Positions 9,425-17,808 of a DNA stretch of 64,000 bases are shown here, in pieces. The notes under the pieces were generated by a model. It did no database searches and had not been told where the DNA came from. It worked only from the letters and a program-made list of their open reading frames with translations. A program made the translations under genes and the position numbers. Origin of the DNA: Nocardia macrotermitis (GTDB lineage Bacteria > Actinomycetota > Actinomycetes > Mycobacteriales > Mycobacteriaceae); assembly GCF_009604405.1 (NCBI RefSeq), contig NZ_WEGK01000001.1, positions 847,850 to 911,849 on the forward strand, read 5' to 3'. Within the stretch, counting starts at the first letter, position 1. The number at the start of each line of letters is the position of its first letter.

Positions 9425-9796
9425 ATGAGCTCCACCGGCCTTGGTGGTAACGGCCTGCTCAAGGGGCTGGTTCGAGGATTCAACAACGGGATGGTCGCCC
9501 TGATGCGGCTGCCCGTGCTGGGCGAGCGGATGAGCGGCACCATGGCCGAGATCAGCTACGTCGGCCGCCGGTCGGGCAAAACCTTCCGCACCCCCATCGC
9601 CTACCGCCGCGACGGGGACGACATCGTGATCGGTGTGGCCATGCCGGACAAGAAGAGCTGGTGGCGCAACTTCCTCGGTGAGGGCGCACCGCTGACCATC
9701 CATCTGCGGGAGGGCGACCGGACCGGGCACGCGGTCGCCTCCCGTGATGAGAAGGGTGCGGTCACGGTGACCGTCCGGTTCGACCAGCTCGCCTGA
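9425..9796 (+). CDS. Deazaflavin (F420)-dependent nitroreductase-like protein (DUF385)
   Basis: From ATG 9425, preceded by GGGAGGA at about 5 nt, this 123-residue protein has the split beta-barrel signature of the DUF385/Ddn family: EISYVGRRSGKTFRTPIAYR, then IGVAMPDKKSWWRNFL. These proteins bind F420H2 or related flavins. The frame is open upstream to 9341 but lacks a ribosome site there. It is divergent from the LLM pair, and F420 or FMN chemistry would fit that neighbourhood. The short N-terminus lacks the extra helix of Ddn, so the actual activity is uncertain. Confidence 0.75.
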   Translation: MSSTGLGGNGLLKGLVRGFNNGMVALMRLPVLGERMSGTMAEISYVGRRSGKTFRTPIAYRRDGDDIVIGVAMPDKKSWWRNFLGEGAPLTIHLREGDRTGHAVASRDEKGAVTVTVRFDQLA

Positions 9797-9875
9797 GTCG
9801 CAGTTTCGGGGCGCTCAGCAGATCCGGCAACTCAGTCCGTGCCGATCTGCGCGGTGAGATCGACCGGTGAAACCG

Positions 9876-10889
9876 TTAGAGCCCGCCGGACCCGGCATGT
9901 CGAGCCTTGGAGTGCTGCAACGCTTTCAGCGTCGTGGTCGTCATCCGGTCGCGCAGCTGGCCTACTCGCGCGGTCCACTGCCGACTGAAGCCGGGATCGA
10001 ATTCCAGTCCCTCCCAGATCGGCCGCAGCAGCGGCGAGGCGTGTGCGCCCGGCATCCACAGCGGTACCAACTCGTCGAGCACCGGGGACAATTCGTCCAG
10101 TACGGCATCCGGCTGGGTCTCGAATGCACGGAAGCTCTCGGCTACTCTGCCGACGGCAGTCAGCAGCCAATCATGGGTTGCGAGATCTTCGCAGAAGCGT
10201 TGTGCTGCGGCAATGTGCTGCTGCGGCAATATGATTCGAACCGAACGTGTCGTATCGTCATCGAGCCGGAAGGAGAAGGACAGCGGACACTTCGAGGGTT
10301 CCCCCACCTCGACAGCCCAACGCAACCGCGTGGTGCCGGTGCGGCGAATCGGAACACGCTGATCGAGCCTGAAATCCACCCGGGTCAAATTCGACATGCG
10401 TCCACAGATCGAAGTTAGATCCAGTAGATCCTCGGCGGGCGGCCGCAGATATCCGTCCACCAGCGAACCGCCGGACGCGGCCCCACTCACCGCCTCGATC
10501 GTTCCCGGCTTGCTCAGATAGTGCGCCCACAGCCGCCGATCGGATCTGCGCGCGCGAATCACCGTGGTCTGCGACGAGCTCTGCAGGATCCGGCCGCCGA
10601 TCACTACCATCCGCGAGGCTACGGTGCCGATCACGTGCACTCGCTTACCCTCGGCCCGGTCCGCGCGATACTGAGCCAGACTGCAGTCGACACCTTCGAG
10701 CCTGTCCGGCGAGATCGCAAGGGATACAGGACGTTCCCGGGAGACGACTGGTCTGCCGAACTTCATCGCACTGAGCAATTCGACGCTCGCCGGGGCGTCG
10801 AGCACCTGACGGGACGGCAACAGACAGGTCTGGATCTGCCCGAGTACGGACAGGACCGGTTCGTCCGAATCCAAGTCTGTAGCGGGCAT
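9876..10889 (-). CDS. SCO2521-like protein, cassette copy B
   Basis: 337 residues, counterpart of 1644-2636. Shared landmarks are LGQIQTCLLPSRQ, GGRILQSSSQTTV, WAHYLSKPGTIE, RFCEDLATHDWLLT and WMPGAHASPLLRP, with many substitutions between them, so the copies are diverged paralogues rather than a recent duplication. The ATG at 10889 is chosen because it stands one base after the SCO2522-like stop, exactly as in copy A; an alternative ATG lies 12 bases upstream. It converges with the deazaflavin-reductase-like gene, leaving 79 bp between stops. Function unknown. Confidence 0.72.
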   Translation of the reverse strand: MPATDLDSDEPVLSVLGQIQTCLLPSRQVLDAPASVELLSAMKFGRPVVSRERPVSLAISPDRLEGVDCSLAQYRADRAEGKRVHVIGTVASRMVVIGGRILQSSSQTTVIRARRSDRRLWAHYLSKPGTIEAVSGAASGGSLVDGYLRPPAEDLLDLTSICGRMSNLTRVDFRLDQRVPIRRTGTTRLRWAVEVGEPSKCPLSFSFRLDDDTTRSVRIILPQQHIAAAQRFCEDLATHDWLLTAVGRVAESFRAFETQPDAVLDELSPVLDELVPLWMPGAHASPLLRPIWEGLEFDPGFSRQWTARVGQLRDRMTTTTLKALQHSKARHAGSGGL

Positions 10890-10890
10890 C

Positions 10891-11916
10891 TCACACTCCA
10901 TTGCCCGGTGCGGCCGAGACTTCACTGAGGAAGACATGCTGTAGACGCTTGGTGACCTCACGGGGGATCTCGACCCCTTCGCGCGCACCACGTGCGAGCG
11001 TCTGCCGCACGAGCTCCTCGTCAAGGTGCACGTGGTCGAGAATCGTTCGAACCGCGTGTTCAATCTTCAGGTAGCTCTGTGGAAGGATCGACAACGCCTG
11101 ATAGGCGGCGAACGGCGCAGCTCTCGGATTCAGCTGAATCACCGCCGGCATCTCCCACCACCTTTCGGGCCACTTGTCACCAACCGGCTGGGGCTGCACC
11201 ACCGGGCGACCATCGTAACGAACCATGCCCAGACGCAGAAGTTGCCATATCGATGCCAGATAAGGACACGACCAACGAATGTGTCTCTCCCCATCGCCTC
11301 CGACACTCTCGGCCCACAGTTCGACATCCAGGAAGATCGAATGCTCGCGACGACCGAGCTCTTCCGGCGGACGATACTTCGTCAATTGCATGGCTTGCTT
11401 CGAATCGTATTCCGAGGATCGCCGACCATTGCACAGCCAGCCGGATTCGATGTCCGGCGGTCGCCCGCCCGTGGTCGCGGGCACCGGCTCGGACACAATC
11501 GACGACCCAATTATCTCCGCAAGCGGAAGCGAATGCCCGGTCGGCTGCCCATCCACGTATTGCGGCGACTCCCAACAAGCAGACTCACGTGCAATATAAT
11601 CGATCTCCAAGCCGAATTCCTCTGCCGTGCCAAGAATTTTCGTCAACACATCGACCGGATCTGTTTTCGCTCCGAAATAGTCATCGACCAAGAAGCAGGT
11701 ACTCACCCGCGCAGAGGCGCCGAACTCAGCTCGGGCAGCTTCGGAGTAGAGATCAACCAAATTCTTCACACGCCGGAATTGGTTCCGGACCAAATCCAGG
11801 CCACCGGCCAGGTCCTTCATATAGAAGTGCCCAGCTTCGATCGAAAGGTGTGACAACTCGATGTTGGCGATCTTGACCTGCTCGGCCGTCTCGCTGTACA
11901 CGGCACCGAAATCCAT
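10891..11916 (-). CDS. SCO2522-like protein, cassette copy B
   Basis: 341 residues, third gene of copy B. It keeps STCFLVDDYF, IDYIARESACWESPQYVDG, SGWLCNGRRSS and RLGMVRYDGRPVV, and the C-terminal half matches copy A at roughly every second residue by eye. The acidic low-complexity insert of copy A is absent. The ATG at 11916 lies 2 bp after the P-loop gene stop (TGATCATG). The residues conserved in both copies, including the VDDYF acidic pair and the CNGRR motif, are the best candidates for functional sites. No known fold is recognisable by eye. Confidence 0.7.
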   Translation of the reverse strand: MDFGAVYSETAEQVKIANIELSHLSIEAGHFYMKDLAGGLDLVRNQFRRVKNLVDLYSEAARAEFGASARVSTCFLVDDYFGAKTDPVDVLTKILGTAEEFGLEIDYIARESACWESPQYVDGQPTGHSLPLAEIIGSSIVSEPVPATTGGRPPDIESGWLCNGRRSSEYDSKQAMQLTKYRPPEELGRREHSIFLDVELWAESVGGDGERHIRWSCPYLASIWQLLRLGMVRYDGRPVVQPQPVGDKWPERWWEMPAVIQLNPRAAPFAAYQALSILPQSYLKIEHAVRTILDHVHLDEELVRQTLARGAREGVEIPREVTKRLQHVFLSEVSAAPGNGV

Positions 11917-11918
11917 GA

Positions 11919-12860
11919 TCAGAAGCCTTCCTTCGACCAGGTCTCCTCGTTGACGAGTTCGTCTGCCAAAAACGTGAAAGCTGCTACGGTCTCCTGATTG
12001 GCGATTTTCGCATCGACGTCGATGTCCAGGATCACCTGTTCACGCCACTGCAGAACGGGCTCGACCGGAGTCGTCCCCAGAGTCACACTCAGGCCCATCT
12101 GATTCGCCTGAGCGAGCTGATCCAACGCTTCGTTCTGCTTTCGGAGCCACGCCCACTGCGGGCCACTGCCGCCGGTCCCCTGCAGCACCTCACTGGTGGA
12201 AGGAACTGCGGTACGAACATAACGCATCGAATCGAGAAGCTGTCCCGGGTCGTGACCGAGTTTCGCGCCGTTGTCGAGCAAGCCGTTCGGTCCGTGTACC
12301 AGTCCGTTCGCCGCGAGAATATGTTGCCGAGTCCAGCGATGAAATACGAGCCACCGCACCACCGCATCCCGCAACGTCCGAGTCGCCATGGCACTGAGCA
12401 CGATCTCCAATGCCGCCGACCTGCCAGCACTCAGGTCCAGGAACGTGACGTCGAATTCTTGCCTGCAAATCGTCAGCAGTTCGGCGCAACGCTTCACCAC
12501 ATCGGCGGTTGTACCGAATTCACCGCCGCCGCGGTCGCCCGGATACAGCGTGAGCCGGTATGGGTGACGCGGCGCACGGAGGTCAGGACGCCGGGTCTCC
12601 GACCGAATATCACACTGTGCCGGTAAAGATTTATTTCCGGTCAGAAATTTATGCAAACCGTTACCATCCGTGGAGCCTCGATCCATTCGATCGATCTCGA
12701 ACAGAGCACCAGCGGTCGGGGAACCGAAGTCGAAATCCAGATAGGCGACGTTGTACCCCTGAACACTGAGCCGGTAGGCAATATTGCAGCTCGTCACGGA
12801 ACGACCGGCACCACCCTTGTCGGACGTGGAGACAACAAGTATCGGACCGCTGTAACCCAA
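11919..12860 (-). CDS. SCO2523-like variant P-loop NTPase, cassette copy B
   Basis: 313 residues starting at TTG 12860, one base after the SCO2524-like stop and about 5 nt after GGGGAG; no ATG or GTG is available in frame near the N-terminus. Walker A is STSDKGGAGRSV, again with Arg (R20) for the second lysine. DFDFGSPTAG and LDLSAGRSAALE are identical or nearly so in copy A, as is PGDRGGGEF (PGDEGGAEF in A). Conservation of the Arg variant in both diverged copies argues that it is functional. The ParA/MinD-like fold suggests a dimerising switch acting with the three partners. Confidence 0.8.
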   Translation of the reverse strand: MGYSGPILVVSTSDKGGAGRSVTSCNIAYRLSVQGYNVAYLDFDFGSPTAGALFEIDRMDRGSTDGNGLHKFLTGNKSLPAQCDIRSETRRPDLRAPRHPYRLTLYPGDRGGGEFGTTADVVKRCAELLTICRQEFDVTFLDLSAGRSAALEIVLSAMATRTLRDAVVRWLVFHRWTRQHILAANGLVHGPNGLLDNGAKLGHDPGQLLDSMRYVRTAVPSTSEVLQGTGGSGPQWAWLRKQNEALDQLAQANQMGLSVTLGTTPVEPVLQWREQVILDIDVDAKIANQETVAAFTFLADELVNEETWSKEGF

Positions 12861-12861
12861 A

Positions 12862-14730
12862 TCATTCTCCCCGCATCGCGTCGCGAGTGGCAAAATCGAG
12901 CTCGTCCAGCTCACGTAGTGCATCGGCGCACAGGCTGTGCGCGGTGCCGGGACGCTCCTCGACGAACGCCCTGGCACGCAGCAATTTCTTCTCTATATTT
13001 TCCAAAGCCCTCCTATTTGGAGTATGATCTTTCTCACTTAACTCGAGAAATCGCTGATTCAGCAGGTGGTCCGCCTCGTTGAGTAAGTCGAGCGAGCGGG
13101 AAGCCGAAGTAGGTGACCGCAGCGGCGGATCACGATACGCTCTTTCTGCCACGACCAGACATTCGATGATCCGCTCGGTGAAGTACCAGGACGGCGCGTC
13201 GCTCTCTTCGAATGGGTATGCTGCCGAATCATTATTCGTGGACTCTGCAGCGAAATATCGATCCGCGTCGTCCCACAGACCTTTAGCGGGTCCTTCCTGA
13301 AAGGCTCGCCGTTCCAGATGATCCATCGTCTTCTGTGCGAGTTCAAGCAACCGATCGCGCGTGGTGAGCGTTCCGGACAATTGCGCTGCCTGCAGGGTTC
13401 TCTTCAACAACATCGGCGCGTAGTCGGAAACGAACCAGTACAGTCTCGGACCGTCGTCGACAATTTCACTGCCCTCCAACGGCAGTGCAACGCCCGGGAC
13501 ATGCAAGCTCCGCGCCGAGTCGTGCGCAGTCAATCGACTGGTGACTCGGCCTCGGCGAGCCAGCTGGTCGAAAATCGGTGTGGCCCTGGTCAGGTCGTCA
13601 TCGCTCACAACCCGGGCCACCAGGTCCTGGATCAATAGTGCGGATACACAGAGACTGAAGTAGTCCGACTCCTCGCCATCGGCCGTGCGCCAGGGAATGT
13701 CTTCGAGCGGCCACCGACCACTCCCGAATCGAGCCATCGTCGACCAGTAACGCTGCGCGAGATCCCAGCGCAATTGCAGTGCGTCGGCCAGTCGACGTTG
13801 TTCCACATCGAGCAGATCGAGTTCCCTGGTACGCGGCTGAGTGAGGTCGTTGATGCCGTCGAGCGCCGCGATCGTGAAGTACAGATAAGGGCGTCCGGCA
13901 GCGTGTCCTTTCGACGAGGACAGCGGAATGTCGACGAAGTCGATTTCCTGTGCATCACGCACTACCCCCCAGCTCCAACCGCATTCGAACAGCAGCCCCT
14001 TATCTTCGAGGTCGCTGTCCGGCGTCTTGGTCAGCGTGACGTCTCGGCGCAAGCGACTGCGCACTCGCTCGAGTTTGCGGGCGCCTGCTGCGACTACCGC
14101 CTCGGGCGCGGATTCCGTCTGGTTGAGCATACTGAGCATCACCTGACCATCTGGGGTAGCCGGGTCCACGGACCGAACCACGAAGCTCCGCACGAGTCCG
14201 ACCATGGCCGCAGTCAATCGCCGGTTGAGGCGCTCCTGCACCGGCTCGATGGTCCCCTCCAGCCACTCGGCCTGCCTAGCGCCAACCCCGCGCAGAGAGC
14301 CGAGGAACTGTAATCCGGCCAGGCACAATGTAAGCGACCTCGAATACGAGTCGACAACATCGAGTGCCCGCTGCGACTCTGTCGGCTCCGCTCCAGGGAA
14401 GCACCGCAAATAGGAGTCTGCGGAGAAGATCGGCCGACCATCGCGCTCGTACCGTTGCAGATAGTCGTCCAACACATCCAACACCCGCATCCCGATGCGA
14501 CGTCCCAACGGGCTCAACGCCTCTCGAACGTCGTCAGCCACCTGGTCGGGGTCATGTAGCGCGAAGCTCTCGATCTGGGTAGCCGGGTACAGGATGCACA
14601 GGAGTTGCTCGGCATCGCTGATGGAATTCGAGCCTGCCCGGCCACCCCAGATCCACACGCCGTCCCGGTAACACGATGCCAGCAGCGAACTCCACACATT
14701 CAGGATCTGTCGCCGTGGCCGGATCCTCAT
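12862..14730 (-). CDS. SCO2524-like large helical protein, cassette copy B
   Basis: 622 residues from ATG 14730. This start is preferred over the upstream GTG (14748) because AAGGGG lies 8 nt before it and the resulting MRIRPRRQ matches copy A. The landmarks recur: WGGRAGSNSISDAEQLL, CGWSWGVVRDAQEI, PLEDIPWRTADGEESDYFSL, KRTLQAAQ. The C-terminal 80 residues are again coiled-coil-like. The stretch around 12990-13060 is noticeably AT-richer than most of the window, a hint that this copy had a different recent history. Function unknown; probably the scaffold of the cassette complex (inference). Confidence 0.75.
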   Translation of the reverse strand: MRIRPRRQILNVWSSLLASCYRDGVWIWGGRAGSNSISDAEQLLCILYPATQIESFALHDPDQVADDVREALSPLGRRIGMRVLDVLDDYLQRYERDGRPIFSADSYLRCFPGAEPTESQRALDVVDSYSRSLTLCLAGLQFLGSLRGVGARQAEWLEGTIEPVQERLNRRLTAAMVGLVRSFVVRSVDPATPDGQVMLSMLNQTESAPEAVVAAGARKLERVRSRLRRDVTLTKTPDSDLEDKGLLFECGWSWGVVRDAQEIDFVDIPLSSSKGHAAGRPYLYFTIAALDGINDLTQPRTRELDLLDVEQRRLADALQLRWDLAQRYWSTMARFGSGRWPLEDIPWRTADGEESDYFSLCVSALLIQDLVARVVSDDDLTRATPIFDQLARRGRVTSRLTAHDSARSLHVPGVALPLEGSEIVDDGPRLYWFVSDYAPMLLKRTLQAAQLSGTLTTRDRLLELAQKTMDHLERRAFQEGPAKGLWDDADRYFAAESTNNDSAAYPFEESDAPSWYFTERIIECLVVAERAYRDPPLRSPTSASRSLDLLNEADHLLNQRFLELSEKDHTPNRRALENIEKKLLRARAFVEERPGTAHSLCADALRELDELDFATRDAMRGE

Positions 14731-14876
14731 CGACTGCAGCCCCTTCACCGCTCATCGCGCACAGTCCGTGCAAACAGAGTGATACGCAGACAGATTGATA
14801 CATGCCCAGAGTAACCGCATCCAATCGACCTACTGGGGACACTTCACATCCGGCCTGACTTTCACCCCACCTACGG

Positions 14877-15698
14877 TCACATCCGAAACCACTTGCGTAC
14901 CAGCAGCGCGAAGAAAACCGACATCGAGACCGAGCCGAACCACGTTTCGATCGCGAACAGCGCCTCGGTATCCCTGCCCAGCGTTTGAACGTCGCCGAGG
15001 CCCGCCGGGTTCAGGAAGCTCGTCACCGACATGTACAAGGTGTCGGCGTACGCATGGGTCCCGACAATTCCGATTCCGATCGCTGTGAACACGGCCAGTT
15101 GCACGATTACCCAGAAAAGCAACAGGAAGGGCCGATATCCATACCCGCACAAGGCATCTGAGAGATCTCGGACAAGCCGTAGTGCTCCGGACGGAAGTGC
15201 GCTGGTTCGTGCTCGAGCCAACTGCAGACCGCAGCGATCGGCGGCGTCGACGTCCTCGGCGATCCGGTACAGCGCCACCGCGCGCTGATAAGCCAGAGCC
15301 GCGTGCCTGGGAAGCCTGAACTCGCGCAGTTGGGCACCTCGTCGCTCATACTCGGTTGCCAACAGCAAATTCTGCCGAGCGGTCAGCCGAAGCGGGCCGC
15401 GAAACTCCAGCTCGGCGGCGATCAGAGCCGCGAGCACAACGCTCGGTACTCGCCAGCCCTGTTCATCGGCCGGTGGTTTCTCGGCGATGCGGTACAGGCC
15501 CGCGAACACCGGAACCCCGGCGCGGCGGCGTGCACGGGGCGGATCGAACTCACCGAGCAGGTCGTCGACGTACCCTTCGAAGGTTTCCAGCAGTTCCTGC
15601 TCATCGGCATCGGGCCGGTTCGCCTTCGACGCGTAATCTCTTGCCTGCCTTTCGATCCAGATCGAGATCGATGTGAGCCACGGAGGATCATCGGCCAT
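14877..15698 (-). CDS. Two-helix channel-like membrane protein, copy A
   Basis: 273 residues with a soluble helical N-terminal domain (about 1-185) and a C-terminal membrane module. Helix 1 is about residues 191-213, a re-entrant pore-like segment TLYMSVTSFLNPAGLGDV spans 220-237, and helix 2 (about 246-267) ends in LLVRKWFRM. This is the layout of two-TM potassium channels (Ion_trans_2), but the filter position reads PAGLGD rather than TVGYGD. The start MADD aligns with MGED of the paralogue at 16453, so ATG 15698 is preferred over GTG 15716. It lies 18 bp after the GNAT stop. Channel activity and ion preference are inference. Confidence 0.65.
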   Translation of the reverse strand: MADDPPWLTSISIWIERQARDYASKANRPDADEQELLETFEGYVDDLLGEFDPPRARRRAGVPVFAGLYRIAEKPPADEQGWRVPSVVLAALIAAELEFRGPLRLTARQNLLLATEYERRGAQLREFRLPRHAALAYQRAVALYRIAEDVDAADRCGLQLARARTSALPSGALRLVRDLSDALCGYGYRPFLLLFWVIVQLAVFTAIGIGIVGTHAYADTLYMSVTSFLNPAGLGDVQTLGRDTEALFAIETWFGSVSMSVFFALLVRKWFRM

Positions 15699-15716
15699 GA
15701 ACGCGAGTCTATGCAC

Positions 15717-16178
15717 TCACCTCAGCAGCTTGCACTCCATGACTTTTCGCGCAACTCCCGGGCCGAAGTAGTTGTCGTCCTCGTTCACCACGGTGAACCC
15801 GGCTTTCATGAACATCCTCATGGCATGTTTGTTGGCCGGTCGCACGGTCAGCCACATGATGTCGAGCCCCTTGTCCCGGCAGTGTTGCATTGCGCGAGTG
15901 AGCAACTCACGGCCGTAGCCTCTCCCCTGCTGCTGTTCGATCACGGCGAAGGTCGACAGTAGTGCGCGCTTCTCGTACGCCATGATCAACGCATAGCCGA
16001 TCACGATGCCGTCCAATTCGGCTACCAGCCAGTCGGTTCTGTGCACATCGAACAGCTGACGCATGATGTAGTACAGCGGAGTCTCGGGGAAGACCTCCCC
16101 CTCGATGGCCATGATCCGGTCGAGATCATCGAGCCTGGGCTTGCGATACACGGCCGTCAGCACGTGCGTGGTGTTCAT
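15717..16178 (-). CDS. GNAT-family N-acetyltransferase, copy A
   Basis: 153 residues from ATG 16178 (GGGAG 5 nt upstream). The GNAT fold is clear: an N-terminal RKPRLDDLDRIMAIEGEVF, strand VIGYALIMAYE, the acetyl-CoA loop QQQGRGYGRELL (the Q/RxxGxG/A motif) near residue 90, and MWLTVRPANKHAMRMFMKAGF. Such enzymes acetylate small molecules or protein N-termini (RimI type). It is immediately upstream of the channel-like gene, an arrangement repeated at 17281-17808, so the acetylase may modify its membrane partner or a co-regulated molecule (inference). Confidence 0.85.
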   Translation of the reverse strand: MNTTHVLTAVYRKPRLDDLDRIMAIEGEVFPETPLYYIMRQLFDVHRTDWLVAELDGIVIGYALIMAYEKRALLSTFAVIEQQQGRGYGRELLTRAMQHCRDKGLDIMWLTVRPANKHAMRMFMKAGFTVVNEDDNYFGPGVARKVMECKLLR

Positions 16179-16452
16179 CAGCTCCCTACTCCGGGGCATA
16201 AACCGTCCGATTCCAGCGCAGAACTCCCGCCCCACACCGACCACACACTCGACTGCGGCCACTACACTGTGGGACCCGGCCCACCGGGCCGAAGCAGCAC
16301 TCTACCCGGCGTGCAATCCCTCCATGCTCCCACACCAACCGCATGTCACAGGAGGCACGGCGGGCCTACGAACTATCGCTTTCGGATGGACTGCGCATGG
16401 GGAACCATCCCACCCGCACACCATGTGAACACGGACGAACCAGACCGGTCGA

Positions 16453-17271
16453 CTACATCCGGAACCATTTGCGAACCAGCAGTGCGAAGAACACCGACAT
16501 CGAGATCGTGCCGAACCACGGCTCCACCCCGAACAGCACTTCGGCGCCGCCGCCCTGGGGTACGACATCGCCCAGACCCGCCGGATTCAGGAAGCTCGTC
16601 ATCGACATGTAGACCGTCTCGCCGACCTTGCCGTCCACCACCAACAAGCCGACGCCGACGAACACCACCAGTTGCACGATCACCCATCCGAGCAACCGGA
16701 ACGGCCGATATCCGTACCCGCACAAGGCATCCGAGAACACGCCGATCACGCGCGCCCAGCCGCGTGCCGCGCGGGTACGCGCCCTGGCCAGTGCGAGACC
16801 GGTACGGTCCTGACCATCGATGTCCTCGGTGATCCGGTGCGTCATGTTCGCCCGCTGATAGGCGAGCACCGCGAGTAGCGGGAGGCCGACGAACAGCGCA
16901 CCCAGTTCCTCGTAGACCTCCACCAGGTGCACGGTCTGTAGTTCACTCAGGCGCAGCGGTCCGCCGAACTCGGCCTCCGCCGCCACCAGTGCGGCGAGCC
17001 GCTTGCCCAGCGTCACCGCGGCCGATTCGTCCGGCGTCGATCGCGATGCGGTCGCGTACATGTCCTCGAACAGCAGATTGCCCGATTGGCTGGACGGTAA
17101 CTGAACGATGTTCTCGGACAGGATCTTCCGCACCGTCGCGGCGTATCGCTTGAGCCAGTCCAGCAGTTCGGACTCGCTTATCTCGTGCGTGGTCATCCGG
17201 CGCGCGTAATCCGCTGTGCGCCGGTAGATCCGATCCGATACCGAGGTGATGAATATCGAGTCCTCCCCCAT
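16453..17271 (-). CDS. Two-helix channel-like membrane protein, copy B
   Basis: 272 residues, paralogue of 14877-15698. The N-terminal domain is helical and soluble; the membrane part has helix 1 (LLGWVIVQLVVFVGVGLLVV), a pore-like TVYMSMTSFLNPAGLGDV and helix 2 ending SVFFALLVRKWFRM. The last 14 residues and the pore loop are essentially identical between copies, while the N-terminal domains have diverged, so the membrane module is under the strongest constraint. The ATG is 9 bp after the stop of its GNAT partner. Also shared is DALCGYGYRP just before helix 1. Confidence 0.65.
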   Translation of the reverse strand: MGEDSIFITSVSDRIYRRTADYARRMTTHEISESELLDWLKRYAATVRKILSENIVQLPSSQSGNLLFEDMYATASRSTPDESAAVTLGKRLAALVAAEAEFGGPLRLSELQTVHLVEVYEELGALFVGLPLLAVLAYQRANMTHRITEDIDGQDRTGLALARARTRAARGWARVIGVFSDALCGYGYRPFRLLGWVIVQLVVFVGVGLLVVDGKVGETVYMSMTSFLNPAGLGDVVPQGGGAEVLFGVEPWFGTISMSVFFALLVRKWFRM

Positions 17272-17280
17272 GCGCAGAGT

Positions 17281-17808
17281 CTACCCGTGCCCGAGTCGGC
17301 GTTTCATGACTCGACGGGGTTCGCCCTGGCCGAAGTAATGGTCGTCGTAGGCGACGGACTGGAAGTTCGCCGACTTGAATATGTTGAACGCGGGCTGATT
17401 GTCCGGCCGCACGGTCAACACCATCTCTTGCGCACCGGCCTCGAAGCAGCATCGCATGGAGTGGTCCAGTAACGCGCGACCGAAACCATGGTTCCGAAAC
17501 GGCCCGAGCACTCCGTAGGTGAACAGCAGCGACCGGGCGTCTCTGACCAGCGCCAGCGCATACCCGATCAGCATGCCATCAAGTTCGACCACCAGCCAGT
17601 GCTCGCCGTGTAGTTCGAACAGCTGCCGCAACATGACGTGCAGATGCGGCTTGTCCGGAAAGATCTCGACCTCGAGCGCAGCGATGGCGGCCAGGTCCTC
17701 CAAGTCGACCCGTCGATAGACCGGTTCCCGCCACCCATACTGTCCATCGACTTCCCCGCCAAGTCGTATACCGCAGCATAGCCCGCCTCGCGTAGCACAA
17801 CCCAGCAT
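17281..17808 (-). CDS. GNAT-family N-acetyltransferase, copy B
   Basis: 175 residues if started at ATG 17808; the frame remains open further upstream (to 17937). GNAT motifs: YRRVDLEDLAAIAALEVEIF, MLIGYALALVRD, the acetyl-CoA loop GPFRNHGFGRALL, and MVLTVRPDNQPAFNIFKSANF. The closing DDHYFGQGEPRRVMKRRL parallels DDNYFGPGVARKVMECKL of copy A. Similarity begins only about 25 residues into the protein, so the exact start is unsure. A TACAAT box (17825-17830, minus) 16 nt before the ATG and the lack of a ribosome site suggest a near-leaderless transcript. Confidence 0.8.
   Translation of the reverse strand: MLGCATRGGLCCGIRLGGEVDGQYGWREPVYRRVDLEDLAAIAALEVEIFPDKPHLHVMLRQLFELHGEHWLVVELDGMLIGYALALVRDARSLLFTYGVLGPFRNHGFGRALLDHSMRCCFEAGAQEMVLTVRPDNQPAFNIFKSANFQSVAYDDHYFGQGEPRRVMKRRLGHG

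Noticed and set aside
12862..14748. GTG 14748 as start of the copy B large protein
   Set aside because: The AAGGGG inside this extension is better read as the ribosome site for ATG 14730, which also aligns with copy A.
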